Of a stretch of DNA of 64,000 nucleotides, positions 8,725 to 18,015 are shown one piece after another. Positions within the stretch are counted from its first letter, which is position 1. Every line of letters starts with the position of its first letter. Origin of the DNA: Kriegella aquimaris (GTDB lineage Bacteria; Bacteroidota; Bacteroidia; Flavobacteriales; Flavobacteriaceae); contig NZ_FNGV01000013.1 in NCBI RefSeq assembly GCF_900103215.1, positions 1-64,000 on the forward strand, written 5' to 3'. The notes beneath the pieces are model-generated. The model was not told the origin of the DNA. It searched no databases and saw nothing but the letters and a program-made list of their open reading frames with translations. A program made the position numbers and the translations under genes.

Positions 8725-10962
8725 TTACTTTTCTAATTCCGCCAACGTCCAATATTCTTCTCTATCGGCAGTCTGCTTTCTAGCATTGGCAACGAACCTT
8801 TTATGAACACCTCCTTCATCGTTCATTGCTCTAATGTAGCTAAGGACGTCTGCAATCCATTGGTCGCCATTGCTTTTTAAAGGCATCATTATACCATAAT
8901 CCTTTCCATCAATTGGCCCAATTAGACCATTCAACAGTATTTTGCTCAGTTTTTCTTTATCACCGGTCACACGCGGACTCCCTATTAGTGAAGGAGCAAT
9001 AAGAGAATTATCTGCAGTAGGCAATCCTTTTAAATCGGGACCATGACAGGTAGCACATAGCTGCTTATAGGAGTCATATCCCCTTAAAACACTTTTTTTA
9101 CTATCGGCATCTCTAGCAGAAATTCTTTCTTTTAAATTTGCCAGTTCTAAATCATCTTTTTTAAGACTTTCTGTAATAGCATGCAACACTATTTCATTAT
9201 CGGCATACTTGTTCCCAATTTTATTTAGCACATCAGTAGCCTGTTTGTCTTTACTGAATCTTAAACTAAGTGCAAGCTGATTTACCACCTCCAAATCTTT
9301 GTCGTTAACTAACTTTTCTAGGTTGTCAATAATATCGGTATCACCTGATTTTAAGAAATTTTCGCTTAATCGTATGGCTGTTGATCTTACTCGGGGATCT
9401 TCATCCGATAATTTATCAATAATTAGATTTCTATCTACAATTCCAAGTCCTTCCAAGGTCCATAGCGCATGGACTCTTTCTATTCCAAAATCTTTAGCGG
9501 GATTGAATATTCCATCAAAAATTGAAGTATTGTTTTGAGCAATCTTTTTTAATTCGGGAATTACGGAAGCATCATCCTTTAAAATTATAAGTTTTTGTGC
9601 CGTATTACGATACCAGCCATTAGGATGGCCTAGAAACTGTATTAAGTCGGATGCTTTTTTATTTAAAAGTTCTGGTTTTTTATCAGGTTTTATATCCTCA
9701 TGAACGATTCTATAAATCCTCCCTTTTCCAATATTTTTATCCAATTTTTTTCGAATGATCACGGGGCGGAGAAAACTGCCTTCTTTTGTCCAATTGCTTT
9801 CTTGGATTATTCCACGATACATATCTACAATGTACAACGCCCCATCTGGACCTGTTTTAGCCTGCACAGGTCTAAAATTAAGATCGGTCGATGCCATGAA
9901 CTCGGTTTTGTCATAGGCATTATAAAGCACTTTTTTACCCTCTTCAATTTTTACTTTGGCACGTCTAATAAGTCTGCCAACGGGTTCTGGTATAAATAGG
10001 TCGCCATAGGTGGATGGCGGCAACTTATGACCCCGAAATATTTCTTGGCCCGCGACACCTGTAAAATAGTTTAGGGTGTTATCTTCCCGAAGTCTTTTCG
10101 TACCCCCCTGTACATCTGGTGTGCCCACAATTGGCCACGGCTGTACAAAGTCGGGCGACAACCTTTCGGGCGGTGAATAATCTCCATAAACTGCAGGCTG
10201 TTGAAAGCCATAAGCCGGATTTTCGCCACCCGCAGTTGAATAATACATGACCCCCATATCATCTTGCGTCAGTCCCCATTGACCACGAGGCATGATGTCG
10301 AGGGAATCAACCAAAACTTCTCCACCTTTAAATTTAAATCGCACTGGGTTATAGGTTGTATATACCCAATTATCCAAATTCCAAAGCAACCCACTTTGTT
10401 GGTGTTCCAAATTACCCCCTCGACGATTAGGATTATAATATACGCGCTCTTTCTTATCAGCTACACCATCATTATCGGTATCCTTATAGCTCCACAGGTC
10501 ATAAGAATATGTTTCATTTACGATAAGTTCATTTTCCAAAGGCAATATCATACGGGGTAACAAAAGGCTATCAATAAATACCGTGCTTTTATCCATTTTA
10601 CCATCACCATCAGTATCTTCCAATAATTTTATTTTACTAATAGGCCTATTTGTTCCAGAACCGTTTACGTCTTGCATGTAAGTATTCATTTCTGCCACAT
10701 ACATGCGGCCATCTCCATCCCAGGCAATTGTGGCAGGCTCGTCGATCATGGGTTCGCTCGCCACCAACTCTACTTTATACCCTTCAGGAAGGTAGAAAGT
10801 TTTCATACTTTCTTCCGGGGAAAGAAAATCGGAGGCTGCATCTTTTATAATCTCTGGTTTTTCATATATTTTTTCCGAGTATTCTTTTTCTTGGCAGCAT
10901 GACAGTAGGGCGACGGCCAAAATCAGGAATAATTTTTTAAAATAAGGCATCGTTATGTTCAT
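8725..10962 (-). CDS. propeller/HEAT/cytochrome c lipoprotein (membrane-bound dehydrogenase-like)
   Basis: A 745-residue lipoprotein (lipobox around VALLSCC). The N-terminal half has the propeller signature of 'putative membrane-bound dehydrogenase' proteins: FYLPEGYKVELVASEPMIDE, AWDGDGRMYVAEM, LLEDTDGDGKMDKSTVF, and GPDGALYIVDMYRGIIQ. A HEAT-like helical segment follows (about 450-600; LSDEDPRVRSTAIRLSENFL). The C-terminus is a class I cytochrome c domain with C636-A-T-C-H640 and a downstream Met in GIMMPL as candidate sixth ligand. The architecture suggests oxidation of a sugar or uronate at the cell surface with electrons passed to the heme; the substrate is unknown. An ATG at 10950 could also start the signal peptide. 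It lies downstream of the GHL15-like pseudogene in the same direction. Confidence 0.82.
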   Translation of the reverse strand: MNITMPYFKKLFLILAVALLSCCQEKEYSEKIYEKPEIIKDAASDFLSPEESMKTFYLPEGYKVELVASEPMIDEPATIAWDGDGRMYVAEMNTYMQDVNGSGTNRPISKIKLLEDTDGDGKMDKSTVFIDSLLLPRMILPLENELIVNETYSYDLWSYKDTDNDGVADKKERVYYNPNRRGGNLEHQQSGLLWNLDNWVYTTYNPVRFKFKGGEVLVDSLDIMPRGQWGLTQDDMGVMYYSTAGGENPAYGFQQPAVYGDYSPPERLSPDFVQPWPIVGTPDVQGGTKRLREDNTLNYFTGVAGQEIFRGHKLPPSTYGDLFIPEPVGRLIRRAKVKIEEGKKVLYNAYDKTEFMASTDLNFRPVQAKTGPDGALYIVDMYRGIIQESNWTKEGSFLRPVIIRKKLDKNIGKGRIYRIVHEDIKPDKKPELLNKKASDLIQFLGHPNGWYRNTAQKLIILKDDASVIPELKKIAQNNTSIFDGIFNPAKDFGIERVHALWTLEGLGIVDRNLIIDKLSDEDPRVRSTAIRLSENFLKSGDTDIIDNLEKLVNDKDLEVVNQLALSLRFSKDKQATDVLNKIGNKYADNEIVLHAITESLKKDDLELANLKERISARDADSKKSVLRGYDSYKQLCATCHGPDLKGLPTADNSLIAPSLIGSPRVTGDKEKLSKILLNGLIGPIDGKDYGIMMPLKSNGDQWIADVLSYIRAMNDEGGVHKRFVANARKQTADREEYWTLAELEK

Positions 10963-11086
10963 TTTTGGTTCTTATGAATTTATCTTTTCCATCGATGGAA
11001 TCATTCTCGGAAAACAATAATAGAAATTTTATATGTATTATCCATTGAACTGATTCAAAACAGTAAAAATGCCTTCCTGTAATGTC

Positions 11087-12307
11087 TTAATGCCACGTAA
11101 TTTTAGCCTTCGTTGTCTCGGTATTGCCCCATACGCTCGTAAGCTCAAATTCCCTGTAAATATCCATCCATCTGTTTTTCACATTTAAGGACTCCTTTGG
11201 GGCTCCCAAGTGGTTTTTGTTTGGCAGGATAATTCACTAGGTTGCCATCTTTCAAATTACAACCCCAATTCCATAGAAAATACGAATAAGGTTGAGCCCC
11301 GATAAGGAAACAAGCATGGTAATATTCCAATTGATCTTTAGACCTTTGTTCTATTCCATCTGTTTTTGTGAAGCCTACGTTATAAAGTTTCATTCTTTTC
11401 CTTTGGCACCGAATCGATAGATTGAAATTTTTCCCGCATTGGCCACCCGAACCATATCACCCCATTCTTCGAGTAGATTTTCTTTATTGGTAACCGTAGC
11501 ATTGTAATGCTCGAACATAAAAGCATCACAGTAAGGGAAAACATCTTTAGTACGGGCACCATTGTTACCGACCAATATTTTATCCGGTCCCATTTTTGTT
11601 TTAAGGGCGGCCATCATTTCACCTTTGGCTTTTGCGATTGCAGCCAAGTCTTCTTTCGGATAACCTGCATTATCATCTACATTCATACGGTCGATAAAAA
11701 CACCGTCGGCCCCAGAAATTTTAACGCCTTCAACGGCCGATGCCACCCACCATTTGCGAAATTCAGGATTTAAAGCATCCAAATAGTACGAAAATGCAGG
11801 TCCATTGGTTTTTTCCAATAGTTTCCCAGTCTCTGGATCAACGGCCAAAAATTTCGCCAATTCTTTATTTTTAGCAATGCCATCAGGGGTCAGATTTTTA
11901 TTGAACCGGGGAAAAGGCCACGCCACGTATGAATTATAGTAGAACAATACTTTGGTTTCCGGCTTTATTTTATGAAACGCCTCCACTTCATGTTTTGTGC
12001 CCAATACTTGGTCACCGAGCCGGTTGTACGCATGTGATTTTTCGATACAGATAAAACCGGTTCTATCTGCAATGAATTTAACCTCTTCAGATTCTAATAC
12101 GCGGTCAATATCACCAAAATGATAGTACATCGGGGTCGTATCCCAAGTAAATTCTGGAAAATAGGCTTTCGATTCAAAACTGGAACCGTCACTAATCTCT
12201 AGCGACGATTTTTGTTGTGCGTACGAAAACAAGCTAACGGAGATTAGACTACATACACTACTTAGTGTTTTAATGGACGAAATCCGAAAAGGCACTATTA
12301 TTTTCAT
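11087..12307 (-). pseudogene. GHL15-like putative glycosidase broken by several frameshifts
   Basis: Reading leftwards, the first 305 codons (to TGA at 11390) encode a signal peptide and a TIM-barrel-like domain with ADGVFIDRMNVDD, ILVGNNGARTKDV and DAFMFEHYNATVTNKENLLE, as in the hypothetical glycosyl hydrolase family GHL15. The rest continues in other frames. From 11393, LEYYHACFLIGAQPYSYFLW and QKPLGSPKG are family-like C-terminal motifs. At 11178-11155 a further frame reads KTDGWIFT. From 11155 to TAA at 11087 yet another reads REFELTSVWGNTETTKAKITW, the expected closing strand. At least three frame changes are needed, so this is most likely a decayed gene rather than one error. The first break falls in an A-rich run with ATG/TGA overlap (ATGA). 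Confidence 0.78.
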
Positions 12308-12318
12308 ACATTCTAAAT

Positions 12319-15096
12319 TTATTCCAATACAATTTTACGCAGTGCACCGGCACTAAATTCCTTTTCTGAGTTATTGTGTCTGATTGTCACGGGTACTTCG
12401 TTATTCAATAGTAGTTCCTGTTGTTTGAATTCCAAAACGATATTACCGACTTCGGATGCCGAAATAGTATACCCTTTGGCTATAACTTCTGTTCCGTTAC
12501 CCACAAAAATTACCCAGTCCCCATTCTCTTCATTGGCGATCAACGTATAAGTGGCATCGGTCGATAGCTCTTTGTAATTGACTTTATTAGAATTGGCCAA
12601 TGAAAAAACAAGATCTTGCCGACCTGATTTATGGGTAATGTGTAGCCCTACAAATTCTTTGTTTCCGCTTTCATCTTCAAAACTTGAAATTTTCACGATG
12701 CTTTTTCCTTCACCAGATGTAAAAGGTTCATAAACCGAAACGAATGGCTGCTCCCAAGCCGCCCCATGTTGTCTTGCCGCCAGAGTTAAATAAGGTACCT
12801 TGTCAACTTCGTAGGGCAAGCCGTGGTTTGCTCTAAAAGCTTTGTTGGGTGGCGATTTAATGGAAAATACCTCACGGCCTTTGGCTCCTTTCATCCATAA
12901 ACTCATAAATACGTCATCTTCCCCTTCCGGCATATCTATTTTCCATTCCGCTTGATAGTCATCTTCCAGCTTTACAGATTTTTTATCCCACATATAATCG
13001 AAAGCGTACAGATGACCTCCTGCAAATCCCATTTCCTCGCTTGGAGCTAGATTTAAAGGAGTTCCATTGGCATCCATAAAATTCATGGTTTGACCGAGGT
13101 TGTGGTAAAAATAATCGTGGAATTTATCGCCTTGACGCTGCTTCTTAGAACGGAAAATATCAATGTAATACCCCGTTTCTTTACCTGTTTTTACAATACT
13201 CACCAAACGCTTTTGGTCGCTTCGGGTCTCTGGTTCCAAAAAATAAACATCGGAATAGGTAATGTCTGGATAATAGCCTTCCTTCTGTTCCGATTTTGGA
13301 TATTGTCCCATTAAATCGAAAGCGTGGTAACTCAACATTTCGGTGTAAGAAGAAGCTCCGTCAACCATCACCGTGTTATGTGCCGGAAACTGCGAATAAT
13401 ACTCTAAATAGATCGGTTGTAAATAGCCTGACCCCTTTCCCGGGTCGGCACCTTGCACAAATCCCTTACCGTATAGCTCCATGTTGATTCCATTGGCATG
13501 CATATGGTTTCCCAAAGATGCGTTCAACGATACCATCATGCCATCTTTACCTTGTCCCATGCGTTGCACATGCCAACTCACATTCGGGGCGTAGAAGGTT
13601 TGGGTTATGTAATCGCTTAAATTTCCTTTAGAGTACTTCGGATTCAGCACCAAAGGCTTGCTTGCAAAAAACGAACCGATATCAGCTCTGGGCTTTCTGT
13701 TGGGATTCGATAGTTCGGGGCCATGGGTGAGCAAACGATATAGTGCGGTAAACTCTTTTTCCAATGCGGCATCTCCATTTTTTTGTGCCGTACGGATCAT
13801 ATCGCCTATCGCCCCAATTTTTAGCGATTCGTAATTGCTATCACCGAAAGCGACGGTCTGACCGTTGGGGAACAGATACTGCGGAAGAACTTTTACGGCT
13901 TTCTGCATGATTGGCATATAAGGCAATATATTGTGGTCGAAGGTGTTGTCGAAATCATTGACAAAGTGGGTCAAATCGCTCGTTACCCCGAACGAATACC
14001 CGGGGCACTCGGCCCAAACCCCGTTGGCCGGATCATAGCCATAGTCCATGAACTTTGTCAGCGACCATTGGCGAGGGGAGGTAACGTTGAGAATGTAATC
14101 AATGTAGTATTGACGCCCTTTTTTATCCGCATACGTATCATCGTTTTGCAAGACCATGGCGGCCTTCAATATGATTTTTGCCTGATGCAGGTTCCAGTTG
14201 TTCTGTGGCACACCGTTTTTTATGATTTGGTTGATCCATTTTTTTATGGTTGTGTCATACTTTTCAATTTTATCGGGATGGTTTCCTTCAATGTAGTGAT
14301 GTAGAAAATCATAGAGTTCCGACGCATATACCAAGGTGTTTTCGTGAATGACCTGAAAACATTCGAGCCCCACCAAGGTCTGTATATGCCCGTTCATCAG
14401 GTCGATCGGCTCGTTACGGTAGTACATACCCATCATGTACGAATCGAAAAGGTCGAAGGCAAATTGGGCGAAGCGGTCGTCTTCTTCAAGCCAATACAGA
14501 AATGCGGCATCGCGGGCCAACCCCATCATTTTTTGATTGTGCCTGTGGATAAGCCCCCCGGTTTTGGACTGCTCGACCCATTCCAAAGGCTCTCCCTCCT
14601 TGGTTTTGTTACGAAGGTACAGGCCCCGTTCATCGTCCATGTAAGGTTCAATGTCTTCCAATTCCGGCATGGCATAATTGGTGGTATAATCGCGTGAGCC
14701 AGTAAAACGGACCGTTGGGACCGGGGCTTCGCCATCGGCATGCGAATAATTGATGCCGTTGATGTATACGTTCGTAGCTTTTGTTTTCCAGTACATCATC
14801 AATCTTGAAACCATCCATTCGGGGTCGGTTTCATGGCGTTCCACATGCACATCGATACGTTCGTGAATGCCCTGTAGCACTTCTTTTGCCCACACTTCTT
14901 TTTTAATTGTTTTTTCAAGGGATTTCTTTTCTGATTGGGTAATGTATAAGCGGGGATATCCTTGCTCTAAATTGGTTGGCAGCGGGATTTTATCAAATGT
15001 TTGCGCCCTTACGATGGTGCCTAAAACACATAAAACCAATACAAGGGCATAAGGTTTAAAAATAGTTTTATTCGATTTGTAAAGTGTTGTAATCAT
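12319..15096 (-). CDS. heparinase II/III-like polysaccharide lyase, secreted
   Basis: A 925-residue protein with a signal peptide (hydrophobic run ending VLGTIVRAQ). The N-terminal half (about 60-480) is helix-rich, as in the (alpha/alpha) toroid of heparinase II/III-type lyases, with NWNLHQAKIIL and DYGYDPANGVWAECPGYSFG. The second half is the beta-sandwich HepII/III domain, with ASLGNHMHANGINMELYGKG and YYSQFPAHNTVMVDG, carrying the conserved His and Asn. The family beta-eliminates uronic-acid polymers, leaving an unsaturated end, which fits the GH88 in the same operon. I cannot place it in a numbered PL family (PL12, 17, 21 and PL40-like proteins share this architecture). The gap to the beta-helix gene upstream is one base, implying co-translation. 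Confidence 0.8.
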   Translation of the reverse strand: MITTLYKSNKTIFKPYALVLVLCVLGTIVRAQTFDKIPLPTNLEQGYPRLYITQSEKKSLEKTIKKEVWAKEVLQGIHERIDVHVERHETDPEWMVSRLMMYWKTKATNVYINGINYSHADGEAPVPTVRFTGSRDYTTNYAMPELEDIEPYMDDERGLYLRNKTKEGEPLEWVEQSKTGGLIHRHNQKMMGLARDAAFLYWLEEDDRFAQFAFDLFDSYMMGMYYRNEPIDLMNGHIQTLVGLECFQVIHENTLVYASELYDFLHHYIEGNHPDKIEKYDTTIKKWINQIIKNGVPQNNWNLHQAKIILKAAMVLQNDDTYADKKGRQYYIDYILNVTSPRQWSLTKFMDYGYDPANGVWAECPGYSFGVTSDLTHFVNDFDNTFDHNILPYMPIMQKAVKVLPQYLFPNGQTVAFGDSNYESLKIGAIGDMIRTAQKNGDAALEKEFTALYRLLTHGPELSNPNRKPRADIGSFFASKPLVLNPKYSKGNLSDYITQTFYAPNVSWHVQRMGQGKDGMMVSLNASLGNHMHANGINMELYGKGFVQGADPGKGSGYLQPIYLEYYSQFPAHNTVMVDGASSYTEMLSYHAFDLMGQYPKSEQKEGYYPDITYSDVYFLEPETRSDQKRLVSIVKTGKETGYYIDIFRSKKQRQGDKFHDYFYHNLGQTMNFMDANGTPLNLAPSEEMGFAGGHLYAFDYMWDKKSVKLEDDYQAEWKIDMPEGEDDVFMSLWMKGAKGREVFSIKSPPNKAFRANHGLPYEVDKVPYLTLAARQHGAAWEQPFVSVYEPFTSGEGKSIVKISSFEDESGNKEFVGLHITHKSGRQDLVFSLANSNKVNYKELSTDATYTLIANEENGDWVIFVGNGTEVIAKGYTISASEVGNIVLEFKQQELLLNNEVPVTIRHNNSEKEFSAGALRKIVLE

Positions 15097-15097
15097 A

Positions 15098-16474
15098 TTA
15101 TTCGTTTGCTTGCTCTACTTCTCCCTTGCTTTTTATAGTCGGTTTTTTTGTTCCGGGAAACAAAAGCACTTTCGTTGCTGTTTGATTTTCCAGTTTAATG
15201 TCAGTGGCATGCATTTGGGCATTTTTATTAAAATTGCCGTAACCTTCCCAAACAGACAGTTTAATGGCCATATTTTCCGGTATGAAATCTGGATTGGAGG
15301 TTTTAATAATAACTTCATGTTCAGAACCATTAATTTTTGCCAGTAAGTCATTTGCCAGTCCGTCTCTACTATCCAGAATGTTCATTTCAACATAGGCTCT
15401 TTTGGCATTGGTGTAGGGAATGCAAAAGGCTTCTGCATATTTGGCATCGGCGCTACAATTGATTAAAGTATCGGCATTGCCCACATTATAACCGGTTGCC
15501 ACACAGTCTTGGACCACGCAATCAATTATTTTGTCACCTGAAGTACTTAGTCCGGTACAAATACCCCTTCGCATTTTCGTTACGCTACAGTTCTTAACTG
15601 TTGTATTTTTAGTTCTATGTCCGTTATATTCGGGGTACATTCGAATACCATCTTCACTTAGCGATATGATTTCCCCCGGTAGAATTTTTCCGTCTTCATC
15701 AACGATCGTGCCCTCTACATAGCCTCCTTTAGCCGCATAAAAGTTTTTGTCAAATGCATAGCCAGATGTTTCGGAAAGAATTGCATCGGTAGTTCTAAGC
15801 AACCCATCTACATGACAATTTTCTATTAATGTATTTTCAGCTCCTTGTATAAAAATGGCATGCCCCATAGCTCGCATATGAACGGTGCATCCTATCAGTT
15901 TGGCATTTTTTGCGGGATAGCCAACCCGGATGCCGTTCATCTTACGCACCCCGCTATTACCACCGATGCCATACAGACTTCCGTAGCCCCACGGACTTGA
16001 ACCTGCCGTACGAACCTCAATATTTTTTAAGGTTACATCCTCCCCTACAACATTAAATATCTTGTTTTTGCTCTGTCTGCCCGGTTTATCGCCATAGGTC
16101 TCGATGTACAGACCTTCAAGCGTAACATTCTTACCGGAAATTTCAATGGCACAATACATACTGTTGCCATCGTCGCTAATGGCCAGATCATCTCGACTAA
16201 AGAGTTTGGTATCGACCATAAAGCGTACTCCCGTCAGGTCAAAATGGGTGTTGTTGCCCGTAAATTCCATGAACCGAATTTTCTTGGCATCATTTATTTG
16301 ATAGTTGCCGGGCGCAAGTCTGACCTCCACATTATCCTTGTCCAGATACTTTTTAAATTCCAAAAGAGTAGCTACTTTAATGACCCCATTCCGATTTCCG
16401 GTCATAGAAGTCTTGAACGATGAAACCACAATAAATAGGAATAGAACAGAAGGGAGTAGCTTTAGGTGCTTCAT
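15098..16474 (-). CDS. secreted right-handed beta-helix protein
   Basis: About 458 residues. A signal peptide (MKHLKLLPSVLFLFIVVSSF) is followed by LLEFKKYLDKDNVEVRLAPG and a parallel beta-helix with repeated rungs: NVTLEGLYIETYG, DVTLKNIEVRTAG, AKLIGCTVHMRAMGHAIFIQ, NTTVKNCSVTKMRRGICTG. The fold is shared by polysaccharide lyases, epimerases and GH28-like enzymes; no diagnostic catalytic set is recognised, so the activity is left open. The start was chosen at ATG 16474, which begins the signal peptide directly; ATG 16501 adds nine residues. Its stop is one base from the next start (lyase), suggesting that it acts with the lyase on the same backbone. Fold confidence is high; function is unknown. 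Confidence 0.75.
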   Translation of the reverse strand: MKHLKLLPSVLFLFIVVSSFKTSMTGNRNGVIKVATLLEFKKYLDKDNVEVRLAPGNYQINDAKKIRFMEFTGNNTHFDLTGVRFMVDTKLFSRDDLAISDDGNSMYCAIEISGKNVTLEGLYIETYGDKPGRQSKNKIFNVVGEDVTLKNIEVRTAGSSPWGYGSLYGIGGNSGVRKMNGIRVGYPAKNAKLIGCTVHMRAMGHAIFIQGAENTLIENCHVDGLLRTTDAILSETSGYAFDKNFYAAKGGYVEGTIVDEDGKILPGEIISLSEDGIRMYPEYNGHRTKNTTVKNCSVTKMRRGICTGLSTSGDKIIDCVVQDCVATGYNVGNADTLINCSADAKYAEAFCIPYTNAKRAYVEMNILDSRDGLANDLLAKINGSEHEVIIKTSNPDFIPENMAIKLSVWEGYGNFNKNAQMHATDIKLENQTATKVLLFPGTKKPTIKSKGEVEQANE

Positions 16475-16616
16475 GGGAATATTATTTCGTACTGATTTCA
16501 ATTGGGATAATCGTTTTAGTTTGCTTTTTGAACATGCTTGCGGGTCTATTTATGAATTTGTTCATATGGGTGTATACTCAATGGTATCTCTTATTGAATA
16601 GCAAAGCCTTCACTTT

Positions 16617-17966
16617 TTATTGTAATTCCAATTTAATTACACTCACCGATTTGTCGGGGGTTTCTTTAGGAAGCTGAACCACATTGTCTTCAGCAGTCAG
16701 TTCGGAATTTTGGTCAGTCAGTAGCGATGCCTTTTTTAGCTTGATGTCTTTATTCAACACCAATTTTCCATCCTTTGGCCAGTCAAAAACATGTGCAAAC
16801 ACTACACCTTCCTTTTTGGTATAGCGACCCCAATCCGGCATATCATACGGACTAGCAGTTGCGCCATAAATGGCTTCTCCATTGGCTTCGGTCCAGTCTC
16901 CCATGGCGTTCAAACGGCGAATACTCTGTGAAGGAAATCTTCCGAATCCATCAGGACCAATGTTCAATAAAAAGTTGCCCCCTTTGGAAACAATATCTAC
17001 CAATTTTTGAATAAGATCTTCACTACTTTTCCATTTGGTGTCGTCGGGCTTATAGCCCCAAGTGCCGTTCATGGTCATGCACGACTCCCAGTCTTCGGCT
17101 ATTCCCGTAGCGGGAATTTCTTGTTCTGGGGTGCCAAAATCTCCGGCAAAATTCCCTTCCTTGTCCATACCTTCCATGCCCATACGGCCTTTGTCGACAC
17201 GGTTGTTGACAATGGTATTGGGTTGTATTTCCATAATAAAATTGTACATATCCTTGCCCATTTCGGTGGTATAATCCGCAATCCAATCTCCGTCGAACCA
17301 GACCACATCAATATCACCGTAATTGGTCAATAGCTCTTTGACTTGGGGTTTTAGGTAATTTTTAAAGTATTCAGGAAATTCAGGGTTGACCACGCTTTGG
17401 TCTTTTTGACCCGCATTGTAATTCGGAAACAAATTTCCCTGGGCCTGCGGATGGTGCCAATCGACAATCGAGTGGTATACTCCAAATTTAAGACCCTGCT
17501 TTCTAGATGCTTCGGCCAATGCTTTTATGATATCTTTTTTATAAGGTGAGGTATCCATGATATCATATTCTGTTACTTCCGAATCCCATAGGCAGAAGCC
17601 GTCATGATGTTTGGTAGTGATAACGATATATTTCATGCCCGCATCCTTGGCCATTTTTACCCAGGCATCAGCATCGAACAATTCAGGATTGAACATTCTA
17701 GGGAACTTTTCGTATTCCTCAATAGTATAATCCAATTTGTCCATCGCCCATTCGGCACCACCGCCGGCAATTTGTTCTCCCCGTTCGCCTCCAATAATGG
17801 AGTAAGCACCCCAGTGGATAAACATACCAAATTTGGCATCGCGCCACCACTCCATACGTTCATCATCGGATAGTTTTTCCGTTTGGGCACTGCGCTGTGC
17901 TACAAGGTTGCCCATGGCCACCACCATCGCAAATACTAGGGTTATTGATTTTTTTAATGTTCTCAT
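16617..17966 (-). CDS. GH29 alpha-L-fucosidase, secreted
   Basis: About 449 residues after the signal peptide start MRTLKKSITLVFAMVVAMG. GH29 hallmarks are clear: ERMEWWRDAKFGMFIHWGAY, MKYIVITTKHHDGFCLWDSE and DVVWFDGDW, whose D225 is the expected catalytic nucleophile. EDWESCMTMNGTWGY is the usual active-site loop. GH29 releases terminal alpha-linked L-fucose with retention of configuration, mostly in the periplasm. The longer open frame to 18050 has a non-signal-like lead (MTNRCCPLRN) and overlaps the upstream gene, so ATG 17966 is preferred. It is second in the leftward run behind GH88 (49-bp gap). The linkage it attacks is unknown, but its presence is the best evidence for fucose in the target polysaccharide. 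Confidence 0.93.
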   Translation of the reverse strand: MRTLKKSITLVFAMVVAMGNLVAQRSAQTEKLSDDERMEWWRDAKFGMFIHWGAYSIIGGERGEQIAGGGAEWAMDKLDYTIEEYEKFPRMFNPELFDADAWVKMAKDAGMKYIVITTKHHDGFCLWDSEVTEYDIMDTSPYKKDIIKALAEASRKQGLKFGVYHSIVDWHHPQAQGNLFPNYNAGQKDQSVVNPEFPEYFKNYLKPQVKELLTNYGDIDVVWFDGDWIADYTTEMGKDMYNFIMEIQPNTIVNNRVDKGRMGMEGMDKEGNFAGDFGTPEQEIPATGIAEDWESCMTMNGTWGYKPDDTKWKSSEDLIQKLVDIVSKGGNFLLNIGPDGFGRFPSQSIRRLNAMGDWTEANGEAIYGATASPYDMPDWGRYTKKEGVVFAHVFDWPKDGKLVLNKDIKLKKASLLTDQNSELTAEDNVVQLPKETPDKSVSVIKLELQ

Positions 17967-18015
17967 GTCGTGGTTCTTAAAAAATAGGTTCTTTATGGGA
18001 TTATAATATAATAGT

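Noticed and set aside
11380-11400. Programmed -1 frameshift in the GHL15-like gene
   Set aside because: No proper slippery heptamer is seen at GGAAAAGAATGA, and further frame changes occur near 11155-11180, which fits decay better.
13933-14697. Plus-strand frames of 123 and 117 codons within the lyase gene
   Set aside because: Antisense to a well-supported heparinase II/III-like coding sequence and without any recognisable feature.
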